Position numbers and translations under genes: made by a program. Below are positions 11,557 to 23,277 of a DNA stretch of 64,000 nt, piece after piece. This DNA is from Hippasteria phrygiana (lineage: Eukaryota; Echinodermata; Asteroidea; Valvatida; Goniasteridae). Numbering within the stretch: position 1 is the first letter of the stretch; every line of letters starts with the position of its first letter. The DNA lies in contig JAZGUH010000451.1 in NCBI GenBank assembly GCA_037893225.1, positions 2,622,001-2,686,000 on the forward strand. The letters are read 5' to 3'. The notes under the pieces were generated by a model that was not told where the DNA came from, ran no database searches, and was given only the letters and a program-made list of their open reading frames with translations.

Positions 11557-12250
11557 AAAAATATGATTTGATGACGTCATCGTGACGTCATTATCAGAAA
11601 GCTCGAGTGGTATGATAACTGTACCATCTGAAGCAAATATCTGGATTATATCTTTCTAGGTTGATTTTTCAGCAATTTTTTAAGGTTTAAAGGTATTTTC
11701 ATTGGAACTTTCGGGCTGGTGACGTCATCAATCTTTCTTCCCTCAACTTGTTCTTAGCATGAAGCCAATTATATACATCAATTATAAAGTGATTTCAGCA
11801 AACTTCGCCACACACATCGACTGATTATTCATTTTAAACATTTTTCAACATGCCGCTAGAGGGCGCTCGGAAATTTTATGACGTCACCGGTATTTTTTTG
11901 TGAAGTACAACCTAGGCGGAGACTAACATCGTTAAAAGCAAGTTCACATCTTTTTCCACTTTCAAATTATAGGGTACTTCCGGTTTGGCCCGGAAGGAAG
12001 GGTCACGTGACTTTGCACGTATTATAAAAAATGAAAGGAAGGAAGTGTCACGTGATTTGACGCACACGAGATAAAATGAAGATCCTCGTTTATACTATCA
12101 ATTGAAAATAAAAACCAAGATCAGGGGTCTCACGGCTGGTTTTATATAGCATTTTAAAGATTAAAAATATTTATCTTAAATCGCTTGTAATATGATACGT
12201 GATGACGTCATCATGACGTCACACTAAGAAAAATCAGAACAAAAACAAAG
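11557..12250 (+). repeat. Third copy of CTCF-motif unit plus satellite edge
   Basis: Aligns with 3060-3560. TGCCGCTAGAGGGCGCTCG is repeated exactly at 11851-11869. A truncated 160-bp unit follows at about 11957-12040, then a CRE pair at about 12203-12221. Confidence 0.75.
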
Positions 12251-12840
12251 CCTTTTCCGACTGGTTGTCGGAAAAGCCAAAAAGTAGGAATCTATGTCTC
12301 AGAGAAAAGACCTCTAGAAAAAAAATTCAGTCATACCATTGGGAAGAAAATGTGGGTTGATGCCCCCCTCGATTTTGAATTGTAAGGGTCATTTATGAGG
12401 TCAAAAGGTCAAATAAGGTCAACATTTGTATTTTATGATTATGCATTTATTTATACCAGTGTTCATAGATCTATCCATTAGAACTAGTGTGGATGTTCCT
12501 ATTCGATATAAATGACAGGTAAACGCTTATTTTATGCACTGTTGTATGGCATTTTGAAACATAAAAGTAGATTTTCTCGAAATGTTAATTATTTGACCAG
12601 CTAACATGGGATTTGCAATTTTTTCTGCATTGAATGTTTGTTCAATAGCATGCAACCATTACTAGTTCAATCATTCATAGCATGGGAAAAAATGTGGCTG
12701 GATGCACCCTCGATTTTTAGATTTTATAGGGTCATTTTCGAGGTCAAAATGACCAAAGATTAAATGTGACCTGCTTTAGCATAATGAGTAATAACCCCCA
12801 ACTTTGACTTTTTGAGTTATATACACGAGAATAAGGAGTG
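12251..12840 (+). repeat. Dispersed repeat with AGGTCA direct repeats
   Basis: The segment with ctcgattttgaattgtaag, then AGGTCAaaAGGTCAaataAGGTCA-type text near 12397, then ataccag..gttcatagatctatcc recurs diverged at about 12680-12780, at 16350-16480, and inverted at 25060-25500. It is an interspersed repeat; no end signatures were recognised. Confidence 0.65.
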
Positions 12841-14099
12841 AAAAATGAACTTTCCAATGACACCAATATTATTCCTGTACCTTACTCCATTCCGAAAATA
12901 TGACGTGAGAAAGACGACACAGCGCGTCGTGATGGTCAAGAACTGTTTTCGAGAAAAACCGGATTTGAAAAAAAACATGCTATGCGCCACCTACGTTGAT
13001 AACGTGCACTTGTATGTCCGTGCGTGCTGTGTACGTACACAATTTAAATCGCCATAGCAACGGCATAGTTCCAAAGAGCCTATGACTTTGAAATTTCCCG
13101 AGGTAAATTCACGATTCTAATGCTATTTTCTAAAAGTTTTATTGTGGTATCTTTGGTAAAACAGGAGAAATGGAAGTGTAAACTGCATGTTTATAACCAC
13201 GATTTCGAACAGATACTGTACTATCATGGCGTTCATGTCATTACCGTTTGTTGAGAGTAATTTTCCCATCACACAGGGGTTAGCACGGAAACGGTACAGT
13301 ACTTCTGCTTCAGGAACAATGAAACTGCCATACAGGGATAACTATACACTGACAGAACTGTCCGCAAATAGCGTACGAATTCGAACATTTCTAGCTAAAA
13401 GATACGGTCAAGCCAAGTCAGGAAAAAATACGGCAATGTGTGCATGCATGTCATTGATCTCAATTATATAGACTGGATAGGACACCGCGTCGTGTTCGTG
13501 CACAAATGCGCGGCCGCGCAATGGCGGCGCAAGAGGGTAACGCGCACTGTGTGTTCGCTTTATGTACTCAGTCTGAAGTGGATTATCGAAATCATTCTTA
13601 ACCTAACGTTATGGGGAGTTTAAGCGCTCCCCAAAAAATCAGTTTAAGAAAAAGTGAATTGTTGTTTTATTTGTGTCACACCTGTAAGTGTAAGTCATTA
13701 GAGCAGTTGTATAATTTAATAATCGTATTGAATATTATTCTGAAATGACATCGTATTTTTAATTCTGAGCACCCATGTTACATATAATATTTTATAAACT
13801 TAACACACACAAAGAGAAAATGTATCGAGGTTTATTCAAATGTAACACAACTTTATTACAAAATGGAGCACAATCAAAAATTAAAAGGTCAAGACAAAAC
13901 TCGCTGGGAAATATGGAAAACTAATAACAAATAATCCTTCATCCTAAGGCACAACTAAAAGACTCATCAGGAAATGATTTTTGAAAAGGGTGTTTTTTGT
14001 GAGCATATGTCTCACTCGGTCTCCCTTGATTGCTGCTGTTAAAACGGAAAGACGGTTTAATACACCCCCACACACACCCATGTGTAAATACCGGCAATC
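12841..14099. other. Unassigned region; weak ORF at 13187-13471
   Basis: A 94-residue frame (13187-13471) has balanced composition in its middle (FPITQGLARKRYSTSA...) but no domain, splice or homology signal that I recognise. A short sequence at 13441-13490 (cattgatctc...ctggataggacacc) recurs inverted at 15405-15455, suggesting the ends of an old inserted element. Hairpin ggggag/ctcccc lies at 13614-13632. Confidence 0.35.
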
Positions 14100-14392
14100 G
14101 CGGACCTCCGATTGTCCCTCTTTTGTTTATACTTTTTCGGAAGGCCTCCCGTATGTTTTGTACACGATTATCAATCGTGGACCTTGACACAATTGTGGAC
14201 CCTATTGTTGACTACGCAACAAGATCACGCAATAATTTGTACCTCCCTTTTACTCGCACCCTATACGCTAGTCTCACCCTTAAGTTCGATGGTCCACGTC
14301 TATGGAATTTCATCCCTGATACCATAAGGGCAATGCCGTCCGTGGGTCGATTTAAATCTGCTTATATAAGATTCCTTCTCCCCACTATGTAG
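14100..14392 (+). pseudogene. C-terminal end of a CR1/Rex-like LINE ORF2
   Basis: The frame contains YATRSRNNLYLPFTRTLY and FDGPRLWNFIPDTIR, then GRFKSAYIRFLL. This order (N-rich turn, P-x-TR-x-xY, G-P-x-x-WN-x-[IL]P, F-K) is the typical tail behind the reverse transcriptase in many CR1/L2/Rex-type LINEs. No RT core is present, so the copy is severely 5'-truncated, the usual outcome of target-primed insertion. It runs up to a TAG at 14390. Unrelated to the Tx1-like array downstream. Confidence 0.75.
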
Positions 14393-14890
14393 CATAGCCT
14401 TCCCTTCTTTGTTGTAAATTGTTTTCATCTATTTACTTATTCTTAGTTTAAAATTTGAGGTATTTTTGTACACTTTCATTGTTATTTTTATCAGTGTTTT
14501 TTGTGTTTTTTCATTTACTTTTCTTGCATCAGTTTAGCTTATGACATGAATTTCCTTCGTTTGAAGTCGCTTGTCTTGTCTGTCTGTGTGTCCGGTTTTT
14601 TTTTTGGTTTTTGTTGTTGTTGTTGTTGTTGAATGTTGTTAAAGTATTCAGGCTGTTCCTACAACAAGCCCTGGCTTATGAGAACAGCCTTGCCCTCTCC
14701 CATGTTACTTCTTATTTATTCATTCACGATTCTTGATCTCATTAATTTGTTTCGAAGTTATATAATATTGTTTGTGTTAAACATCCATACTTTTCTCGTT
14801 ACGTAAATATTACTTCCCTGTACTTTGTTATATGTTACATTGTATTGTTTTGCTGGAGAGAGCAAAATAAATGTTTATGGAATTAAGAAT
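14393..14890 (+). mobile_element. 3' UTR of the truncated LINE
   Basis: AT-rich tail after the ORF2 stop, with a (TTG)n tract near 14610-14632 and AATAAA at about 14866, shortly before the apparent end (gaattaagaattaaa). The exact end and target duplication are not clear. Confidence 0.55.
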
Positions 14891-16590
14891 TAAAGGTCCA
14901 CGATTTGAATAGCTATACAATCGCACCCAAACGCACACATGCACAGCTACCGTAGTTACCAGGCCTTTCCTATCAAGAATGCCAATAAGTATGTTATAAG
15001 CGACCGACCCTCGTATACATTTCTTTATTGTTAATTGTGTTATTAAAGATGTTTCGTTTCTGTGCATTAGCCTTTTCTTTAGTTGTAACGTTATACATGT
15101 ACATTGATATCAACGTTATAGACGCACCGTTAAAAAATAATCATCAGCTTACTTGTGAAAGGATATTCTCTTTTCCGGACTCAAGTTTCCATCCTTCTCC
15201 GGGCAGTTCACTGCCGCGCACACATTAACCATTTTTCTTGTCTATTTTGACCAATTCGGTTCCGAAATCCATTTTTTTCACGAAAATGAAGAATTAAAGA
15301 AAGAAATCTTCAACTTTTTCAAAAACTCCGTTTGAAAGCACACACAACGCAGTCGCGTCACGTTCGTTCTTTACCCTCGTTTAAAACGCACACTCAGGAT
15401 GGCGTTTAGACTCGGTGTCCTATCCAGTCTGTATAATGGAGATCAATGATGCATGTACACGTGCGTCGGTACGTCAATACAGCTACACGTATTTTTGTAT
15501 CGCTATACATGTGGGGACATTCCTTTGTTTCCCTTTGATATAACCCATCCCCATAGACTAAGCGCTAGTTTGCTTGTCCTCACATTTTCCCGAACAAAGA
15601 AAAAAATGTGAGGACAGTTTTGTTCCCTTTGTTATACCCTCTTTCTGTCCTCACTTTTAATGCGATACCATGACACATCCATAGCGCGTGGAAAAAGTTT
15701 CTTTTTTGGGCGCTTATGCACGCAGATTGGACGAGCGCAGCCTACGTCACGTATCTAAGTAAACAGCCCAATCCTCGCGTATAATTTAAATGAGTTGGAT
15801 CCAATGAAATACCTCTATTTTGCTTACGAAACCCTACGTCACGTATCTAGGTATAAACAGTGGGAACCGCGCGCAAAATGGCGTCCAATGAAATGGTTTT
15901 ATTTTGCTAACGTAGGCCCTGTTCGCGAACCAAACCATGGATTTTCCCATGCAACAGGGACGATTTGTTTATTTTCTTTAGGGGCTTATTATGGGTTGGC
16001 AGACGTCTACACAGTGATGTCATTGCTATAAATAGGTACACGGGGCAATGCTCTTTCAAACGATACCGAACTTCACGAACTGGCATTAATCGAACGCTAT
16101 GAAAACGTGCTCGGAACATGGTCATTTTCTGTTGCCTAAACGATACAATCCTTCGATTTCAGTGAAAAAAGGAAACAAACACACTTCAAAATTCCTCGTT
16201 TTTATCATCTTTATTGAGCTTTCTTACAAAATAAATATAATGGGGGGATTCTTTGATACCTAGGCTATCCAAAAATGTCGGTTTACTTCAGGCACCGATT
16301 ACTCAGTTTTGACTTTTGGGGGACATTACTCATTTTGCCTCAGCAGGTCACAAATATGGTCTAAATTGCTATTTTAGTGGATTTTGCATACATTTTATAC
16401 CACTTTCAGTAGATCTATCCATGAAAACTATTTGTTATTGTCATATACATGTAGATGTGCCCATCCTATATAATTGACAAGTAATTAACTTCATTATGAT
16501 ACATAGAAATGTCAATATCTCAAAATACTACAAATGAAAGTGGTTCCCACACCCAATCTTTGTAGTATTTTTGCTGTCCACAAGACAACC
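14891..16590. other. Non-coding, several short inverted repeats
   Basis: Includes a hairpin at about 15573-15616 (tgtcctcacatttt ... aaaatgtgaggaca), the inverted partner of 13441-13490 at about 15405-15455, and a diverged copy of the 12420-type repeat at 16350-16480. The short open frames show no recognisable protein. Confidence 0.4.
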
Positions 16591-16599
16591 ATTGTTTCA

Positions 16600-17884
16600 G
16601 CCCTTCCAACATTCTCGAGAGATTTGCAAAGAATGGCAATGTTTATGTCCCAGACAACATTGTAAAAGAGAGGATGAAGCCACGCTAGACGGAAAGAACA
16701 CCTTCCACTGCACACAGATGATGGTATGGCAGAGAGGACCGGCCGGCTCTATAGCTCCGTGCGCAGCAAGGTCAAGGTGGTCCAGACAGCCAGCGTATCC
16801 TGAGATCAAGAGCTATTAAGCCTGATGCTCTACAGGAGTTTCAAAGACTTGATCATGCTACCCTGCCATCAGGCCAGAGATCGTCACCTTCATTCAGTGG
16901 TGACAGGAAGATTAATGTAGAGTGGTTCAGCAGCAATTGTGATGAAAGGCAGAAGGCAAGGTCCAACGATTTGGCATGGGTGGTGTCACGTGTGCATGAT
17001 AGAGATGATCGGCCTTTTCCTGCATGGGGAGCACTCAATGAAGCCACCAGTGTCGTCGACCCCCGTAACAACTGCAGGGATGCTACCCATTCTTCAGGCA
17101 CCAGCAGATGACAATGACACACTCACAACTGTGATCAATCGCTTTGTGGACATTTCAAACCACACGGGCCAGAAGCATACTATCATCACAGCTGACCAGC
17201 CACTATACAGCAGGGGAAAGGAACTTCTATGGGCAAATTCCAAGTTTGAGAATGTCATTTTTCTATGGACCGAGCAGGTGTCTATGCAGCCAACACTACC
17301 GAGACCATGCTGGATGGCAAAGCCTATTACGGTGCTGTGAGAGGACACCAACTGACATATGAAGCTCTGTGGCATATCAAATGGCCTATGTTTGAATATG
17401 TTGGCTGAAATGGTCAAGACCATGATATTAAACTCAAAGAACATGCCCAAAATTTGGCTAAGCTGTTCAAGAAGAGAGATGGAAGTCAACGAGCAGAACT
17501 TTGCAAAGCAGTGGGACAGCTGTCCGATTTTCCGAGCAGTAAGAATACTCAAGATCAAATTCAAGAGTTTGGCAAGAAGCACTCGGACAATTCAAACTTC
17601 AGGCTGTGGACAACATACATGGAAATGGTTGAGATCCTGCTAGACTTCATCAGGGCTGAGAGGGATAGGAACTGGGCTCTCCATCTAGAAGCATTTGCAG
17701 CAATGCTGCCATAGCTCACCATCTACAACCACATCAACTATGCCCGACGGGGACCTGTCTATCTCGCAGACATGGAACTGCTTGAGAAGACAGCACCTGA
17801 GGTACATGCGGAGTTCATGGATGGAATTTGTTGTGTGAAGAGAACCAAGAGGCGCTTCAACCAAGTCCCTGCACAGCAAATACA
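16600..17884 (+). pseudogene. Decayed PIN-like-domain gene, segment 1
   Basis: Disconnected frames read as one protein: DEATLDGKNTFHCTQ (near 16675), FPAWGALNEATSVVDPRNN (near 17020), LPILQAPADDNDTLTTVINR (near 17085), then YEALWHIKWP (near 17360), and YLADMELLEKTAPEVHAEFM ending RRFNQVP (17760-17870). Frame changes and stops separate them. From memory, this matches a large uncharacterised protein family that is abundant in marine invertebrates, whose C-terminal part resembles a PIN/FEN nuclease (see 23815). The segment ends where the AACGTT repeat begins. Family assignment is by recalled motif order only. Confidence 0.6.
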
Positions 17885-19110
17885 AAACGTTCAAAAAACG
17901 TTTTGGTTAGGTTCTACTAGGTCACTTACGTCTTCGTCTTAAAAGGACGTTTTTAAAACGCGTATAAAACGTTGCAGATTACGTACAATTCAGAGGTTTT
18001 TCTAGGACGTTCTAACAACGTTTTTCGGAAGTTAGAAAATGTACCTACATGAAACGGTCTTCTAGTGACGTTTTAATAACGTATTTCCCCGAACGTTTAA
18101 AACAAACTTTGAAATCAAACGTACAGAAACTAACACAAAACGTTTAAAAAACGTTTTGGTTAGGTTTTGTATAGGTTACTTACGTCTTCGTCTTCAAAAA
18201 CGTTTTTAAAACGTTTCTGAAACGTTTCAGTTTACGTATAACTCGGAGGTCTTAAGTACGTTTTTCCAGAACGTTCGCGTAACGTTTTTTGGACGTTGCA
18301 AAATGTACCAACATTAAACGTTCTTTTGTGACATTTAGAAAACGTTTTTTTTGTTGACGTAGGCCTACCAACTGACCAATCAGAACTGAGGAAATTTGTG
18401 TTCACAAAATTCATGTTAAATGTTGGTGTTTAGTCCAAAATCACACTTTCTTGACCATAATGTGGATTATATGGATTTTGTTTGCAAACATAGGTGATAT
18501 TTTTTATTAAATCTCCTTTTGTATTCAAGTATTGTAATTGTTCATGGAAAACCATGACTTCATCATGGCAGGAAAAGTTGAATATAAAGGTAACTCACGA
18601 CAATGCCTAGTTTGTAGTCTGTAGAAGGTTATCGTATGTGTATACATTCGTAGCTCTATATATCGTATCTTTGCATATATAATCCCAAGTGGGACCTTGT
18701 TGGGCCTTTGATGGGCAACTGAGTGGTCCCAATTGGGTTGCCCATATGGGCCCCATACAGTTTTGGCTGATAGGGCCACTTAAGGGCTAGCCCAGACCTG
18801 CCCAAAAGGGTCCCACATGGGTGTAATAAGTTACTTCTATTTAGTCTGGTTCCCACTCCATTCATTTCTGTAAATTTGCACTTACTATCTGGCAACGTAG
18901 CTTAATTCTAGTAAATAGGCCTAGACATTTAGTTAGTGTATGTAAGTTTTTAATACGTTTTTATGTTCTGGGAAAGTTCTTGGAACGTTCTTAGAACGTC
19001 ACAAAGTGACGTTTTTAAAACGTCAAAAACTGTCCACAAACTTTCGTCAAAAAAACGTTTTTTGGAAACGTCCGCTAAAAAATAAGAAAACGTTCAGAAA
19101 ACGGGGCAAA
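17884..19110 (+). repeat. AACGTT-rich tandem repeat inserted in pseudogene
   Basis: A unit beginning AAAACGTT(c/t)AAAAAACGT starts at 17884 and again at 18137 (period about 253 bp), with matching tails (acttacgtcttcgtctt, gtacgt..aactcggaggt). A partial third block lies at 18955-19110. The middle (18360-18950) differs and contains GC-richer text with repeated tggg(c)cc words, likely another insertion. The block separates pseudogene segments 1 and 2. Confidence 0.75.
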
Positions 19111-19577
19111 AACTTACAAGGAACGATCAAGCCAGAAACAGTTTTGCATCACATGGTCGGAACGATCGCGCAGCACACAGGACATCAGATCTCTCTTCAA
19201 CCTGGAAGATGATGAGGAAGATATCAGTTTCACTCGCTTTGGTAGTCTTCCCTCCCGGATGAGGTGTGCTATCGATGACGTGAAGAAACTTGCCACACAG
19301 CTAACACGATTTGATGTGTTCCGAGTAAACACTGCATTGGCTGCAGATGTAGAACCTGATGACTCTGATGACATACATACATCTAGTATCATTGGCATCC
19401 AGAGACTCTGCACCAAGTGAAGTAGAAAACGATCTATTATCGGCTGAAGATCGGGGAAAGCAGCAAGTTCTTATCAATGTGAAACAACGCCTGATCAAGG
19501 AAACTGTAGGGTTTCATGATGCATGAAGCATCGCTCAAAAACCTTCGGTAATCTCTACAAAGCAAACATTTCTACTA
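19111..19577 (+). pseudogene. Decayed PIN-like-domain gene, segment 2
   Basis: Frames read LFNLEDDEEDISFTRFGSLP, then DDVKKLATQLTRFDVFRVN, then LLSAEDRGKQQVLINVKQRL, and KTFGNLYKANISTKR just before the insertion at 19584. Frameshifts occur between the blocks. The last codons continue directly into segment 3 once one copy of the 6-bp duplication is ignored, so the 4.2-kb element entered a once continuous reading frame. Confidence 0.65.
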
Positions 19578-20575
19578 AACGTGAGTATTGCAGCGGGGCA
19601 GTATAGGTAGTGCCCCGCCCCCCTTTTTGTGCACGTTGTATAGAGATTGCAAAGGGGGTGTGGCTAAAATTGAGGAGCAAAGTTGGGTCAGTGTGGTCAA
19701 AATAGATAAGAGGATTATACAGGATGTACTGTGTGGGGATTATGTAAGAGGTTGGTTATGACTATTCTATATGGTGGAAGGTCAGTATACAAAAGGCACG
19801 TAATTAGGTGGTATTGATGGTCATGAGGACTATGCCTATGCTTTCAATCATCCTACTGTAATTTAGGTCTATATATTATAATTGGTCTATTCATTGATGG
19901 GTTTGGGTCAAGGAATTATAATGGAAATGGTTTGCTACAGTTTAGTCAGGACATACAATCTCTTAAAAGCTCGGAGACTCTGTGTGGCACTTTATGTGTT
20001 GGGGACTGCTTGCAATGAATGCGTGGGTCAGTCGTTCATACTTCAGACAGAGCGGCACACCATGGGGAAAGGAATACACGGATTCTAACCGTCAGGTAAA
20101 CCGATTCCATTTTGCAAAAAACCTCAAATAAATTCAATATTTGTTCATGTATATTTATTTATATATTTATCTGTACAAAATCTGCCCATTTATTGAAGAT
20201 TTCCTTAATCGTCATTTCTATGTTTTCTTCTTTAACATGGACGAACATTATGACAGGTAGTTAATTACATGACACTGTTGCTCCTAAATTTACTTGTTTT
20301 ATCGGACCGGGAAGTACAAAGTGAGCCATGTAACGGGTTTTAAAGGTAAGCGTGCTAAAAGTTCACGTAAAAATTAAAACATAAAATTGAAATAATCAAA
20401 GTAGATTACGAAAAAGCGAAAACTAAAAGTAAAATTGTTAAACAAATGTACAAATTAAAGGTAAATTTGTAAAATATACGCTAATGTGATCAGCGTTTAT
20501 CATAAAGAAGTAAAATTATAAAAATACAACAGTCTTTCTGAAACTATTGGTCATTAATCATAACTGTCTTCCTCG

Positions 20576-20887
20576 CTATTCAAGTTCCTCTTCATCTTGT
20601 TGGAACAGTCCATCATATTTGGCCTGGTGTTTAGGCATTACTCTGTTCAGGGCTTTGTTTACTTCTAGACCCTTATCTACTTTTTCTTCGAGATCTTCCA
20701 CAATATCTTGATGAGTATCACTATCCTTTAGATGTAGGTAACTTGACAGAAAATCCTTGTATTTGTTGAAGAAGATTCGTTTAACTCCCCAAAGAGTCTT
20801 TCGATTGTCTTTTTCCCTGGCTTGATCTTCACCCACACCACAGTTGACGTACGTATTTTTCAATCCACATCTCTTCAGTGGCTTCAC
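20576..20887 (-). CDS. Hypothetical 103-residue charged protein
   Basis: An open frame rich in Lys, Asp and Glu (for example HQDIVEDLEEKVDKGLEVNK and an acidic end FQQDEEELE). It lies in a stretch (about 20456-20920) of the left arm that has no counterpart in the right arm of the 4.2-kb element, so it may be an exon carried by the element or part of a further insertion. No domain was recognised. The composition looks more protein-like than its surroundings, but this could be chance. Confidence 0.3.
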   Translation of the reverse strand: MKPLKRCGLKNTYVNCGVGEDQAREKDNRKTLWGVKRIFFNKYKDFLSSYLHLKDSDTHQDIVEDLEEKVDKGLEVNKALNRVMPKHQAKYDGLFQQDEEELE

Positions 20888-20989
20888 ATTAGCGTATATT
20901 TTACAAATTTACTTTTAAGGCAACATAAAAAGAATTAGTTGTTTCTCATCAGAACCCTTGTGGCGAAAAGGTTCGTCAGGGCAATTTAT

Positions 20990-22200
20990 ATTTTATAGTT
21001 TATAGAATAAAAATGTCCATATACCCAAGAAAATATGTACGCCAGGACCTTTTGTATTTTATAATTTGTTCACAGCATTGAGTTGCATCCATTCAGTTAG
21101 GATCGCAATGTGTTATTCAGAACAAAGAATGAACATAGTAAAATAGCATGCATGACTATTTATCAGCAAAACCAGTAAACTAAACAAAATAAATATGCAA
21201 CTGACTTGTTTTTGCGGTCACCATATCACAAACTGCTGTGCCGTGGTAGGTACGATAAAGTATTCCATGCCGTACATACAACGGTGCGCCCGGCCAACTA
21301 ACAGCCCCCATGCACGGTGCGTAACACGCCGGCCACACGTAGAATTATCCACACAGCCATTTATCACAAACTCAACCACTGGTCCACTTCTTGTCACAAT
21401 TTGTCGAAAGTTTTGATTTAAATAGATGACTGTCCTTGTTGATCCAACTGTTTGTTGGTTTCAGCGGGATTTTGTGGACAAATCTTGTCGATTTTCTGGA
21501 CGAATCTTATCGAGTATAAGGTTCCAAAATCATTTTGCAATTGCATGTAAGCATGCGTGTCTAGCTACTGAACTTGATAAACGGTCATTGTTTACTACAC
21601 GCAGGTGGAACCCGACTATGAATTTCGGTGTTGCATGATTTATTGTCCCCCAAACAACGGACTCGCTCTGCACAATACCCACGCTCAAAAGTGCCCCCCC
21701 CCCCCCCCCCCCCGAGTCCATGCTTTGCTGCATGCGCATGTATTCCCCGCCAGGCCAGCCGAACATCGACAAGACGTATACGATCTTTGTGTATACCGAG
21801 TGATTTAGACACGGATTCAAATAGCACGCGTCGTGCTGGCCAAGAAACAAAATGTGAATGTGCGCACTGTGTATGATACCAGACTATAGTAGATTTTTTT
21901 ATTTCCCCGGCTTCTGGCACATGGCCACTAACGTTACTATCATTACAGTAGAGTTCACATTGCCCGCTGTTGGGTCAGGTTGCCGGTGTTTATAATAAAA
22001 ACCTCTCCAACGTGAGTTTTAACTGGCATTGTTTATAACAGAGTGTTTTATAGCGTATATAAAAAAAAAAGAATTCTGCTCGGAATTTCTGGGTGTCCGG
22101 TACATTTATATTTTAACTTTTATAAATATAAAATATAAACAATATTTACCGGGCACGAAAAATCCGCCCGACCGCTGATGAGAAACAAGTTGTTTTGTTT
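20990..22200. other. Central unpaired part of the 4.2-kb element
   Basis: No convincing coding region. It contains a C run (about 21692-21712) next to a CpG-containing stretch. Translations across the C run give proline or glycine runs and are not evidence of genes. Confidence 0.5.
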
Positions 22201-22839
22201 AGGTTGCCTAATTTGTACATTTGTTGAAAATTTCTAATTTTAGTTTTCGCTTTTTTGTAATCTACTTTGATTATTTCAATTTTATGTTTTATGTTTAAAT
22301 TTTTACGTGAACTTTTAGCACGCCTTACCTTTAAAACCTGTTACATGGCTCACTTTGTACTTCCCGGTCCGATAAAACAAGTAAATTTAGGAGCAACAGT
22401 GTCATGTAATTTACTACCTGCCATAATGTTCGTCCATGTTAAAGAAGAAAAACATAGAAATGACGATTAAGGAAATCTTCAATAAATGGGCAGATTTTGT
22501 ACAGATAAATATATGAGTGAATACACATGAACAAATATTGAATTTATTTGAGTTTTATTGCAAAATGGAATCGGTTTACCTGACAGGTAGAATCCGTGTA
22601 TTCCTTTCCCCATGGTGTGCTGCTCTGTCTGAAGTATGAACGACTGACCCACGCATTCATTGCAAGCAGTCCCCAACACATGAAGTGCCACACACAGAGT
22701 CTCCATTCAATTATAATTCCTTGACCCAAACCCATCAATGAACAGACCAATTATAATATATAGACCTAAATTACAGTAGGATGATTGAAAGCATCTATAT
22801 GCATAGTCCTCATGACCATCAATATACAAATAATGAATG

Positions 22840-22990
22840 TTTATGAGTGCGATGGTAAGAATAATTTCATGAGGTGACAGATAAAATGTTCCATTCCATG
22901 AGGCGAAGCCGAGTGGAATTGGACATTCCATCTGTCACCTCATGAAATTATTCTTACCATTGCACGAATGTGAAACATTCATTAATTGTT
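22840..22990. repeat. Roughly 150-bp palindrome
   Basis: GGTAAGAATAATTTCATGAG at about 22854 is matched by its complement around 22945-22965. Pairing extends outward to aatgaatgttt...aaacattcatt and inward to near the centre (gaggcgaagccgag). It forms one end of the Crypton-derived insert. Confidence 0.8.
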
Positions 22991-23055
22991 TTATACAAAG
23001 CCTGAATAAATCCGACAGATTGCATGCATGCATTTCTTGGTGTACAACGTGCCGT

Positions 23056-23277
23056 TTACCTTCTCAGTCCCGCATAAAACCGCGACAAAAAGTGGTCCAG
23101 TTCCGAATCAGTTAAAGCATTAATTGTTGTTCCTGCGTGTCTTGCAAATTCCTCTAATCGTTTGACTGCATATTTCATTTGTCTCTTTGTGTTAGCAGCG
23201 TCAGCATCGCCTACGAGTTCCAATATTTCGTCGTCTGTTAGGAAAGCAAACCGCGGTTCGGAAACACCGTCCGCCAT
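23056..23277 (-). pseudogene. Crypton/tyrosine-recombinase N-terminal exon
   Basis: From the ATG at 23277 the protein reads MADGVSEPRFAFLTDDEILE, then NTKRQMKYAVKRLEEFARHA and ELDHFLSRFYAGLRR. The N-T-K-x5-A-V-x2-L/F-x2-[WF] pattern followed by E-L-D-x2-L-x2-F-[FY] is the N-terminal helical (core-binding) region of Crypton-type recombinases and of the related animal KCTD1/ZMYM/QRICH1 domains. The exon ends at a splice donor AG|GTAAAC near 23060. No catalytic exon follows inside the insert. The exon itself is open, but the gene is incomplete. Confidence 0.65.

Noticed and set aside
21530..21920. Overlapping frames with Gly or Pro runs
   Set aside because: They read across a C homopolymer; the length of the run, not selection, keeps them open.
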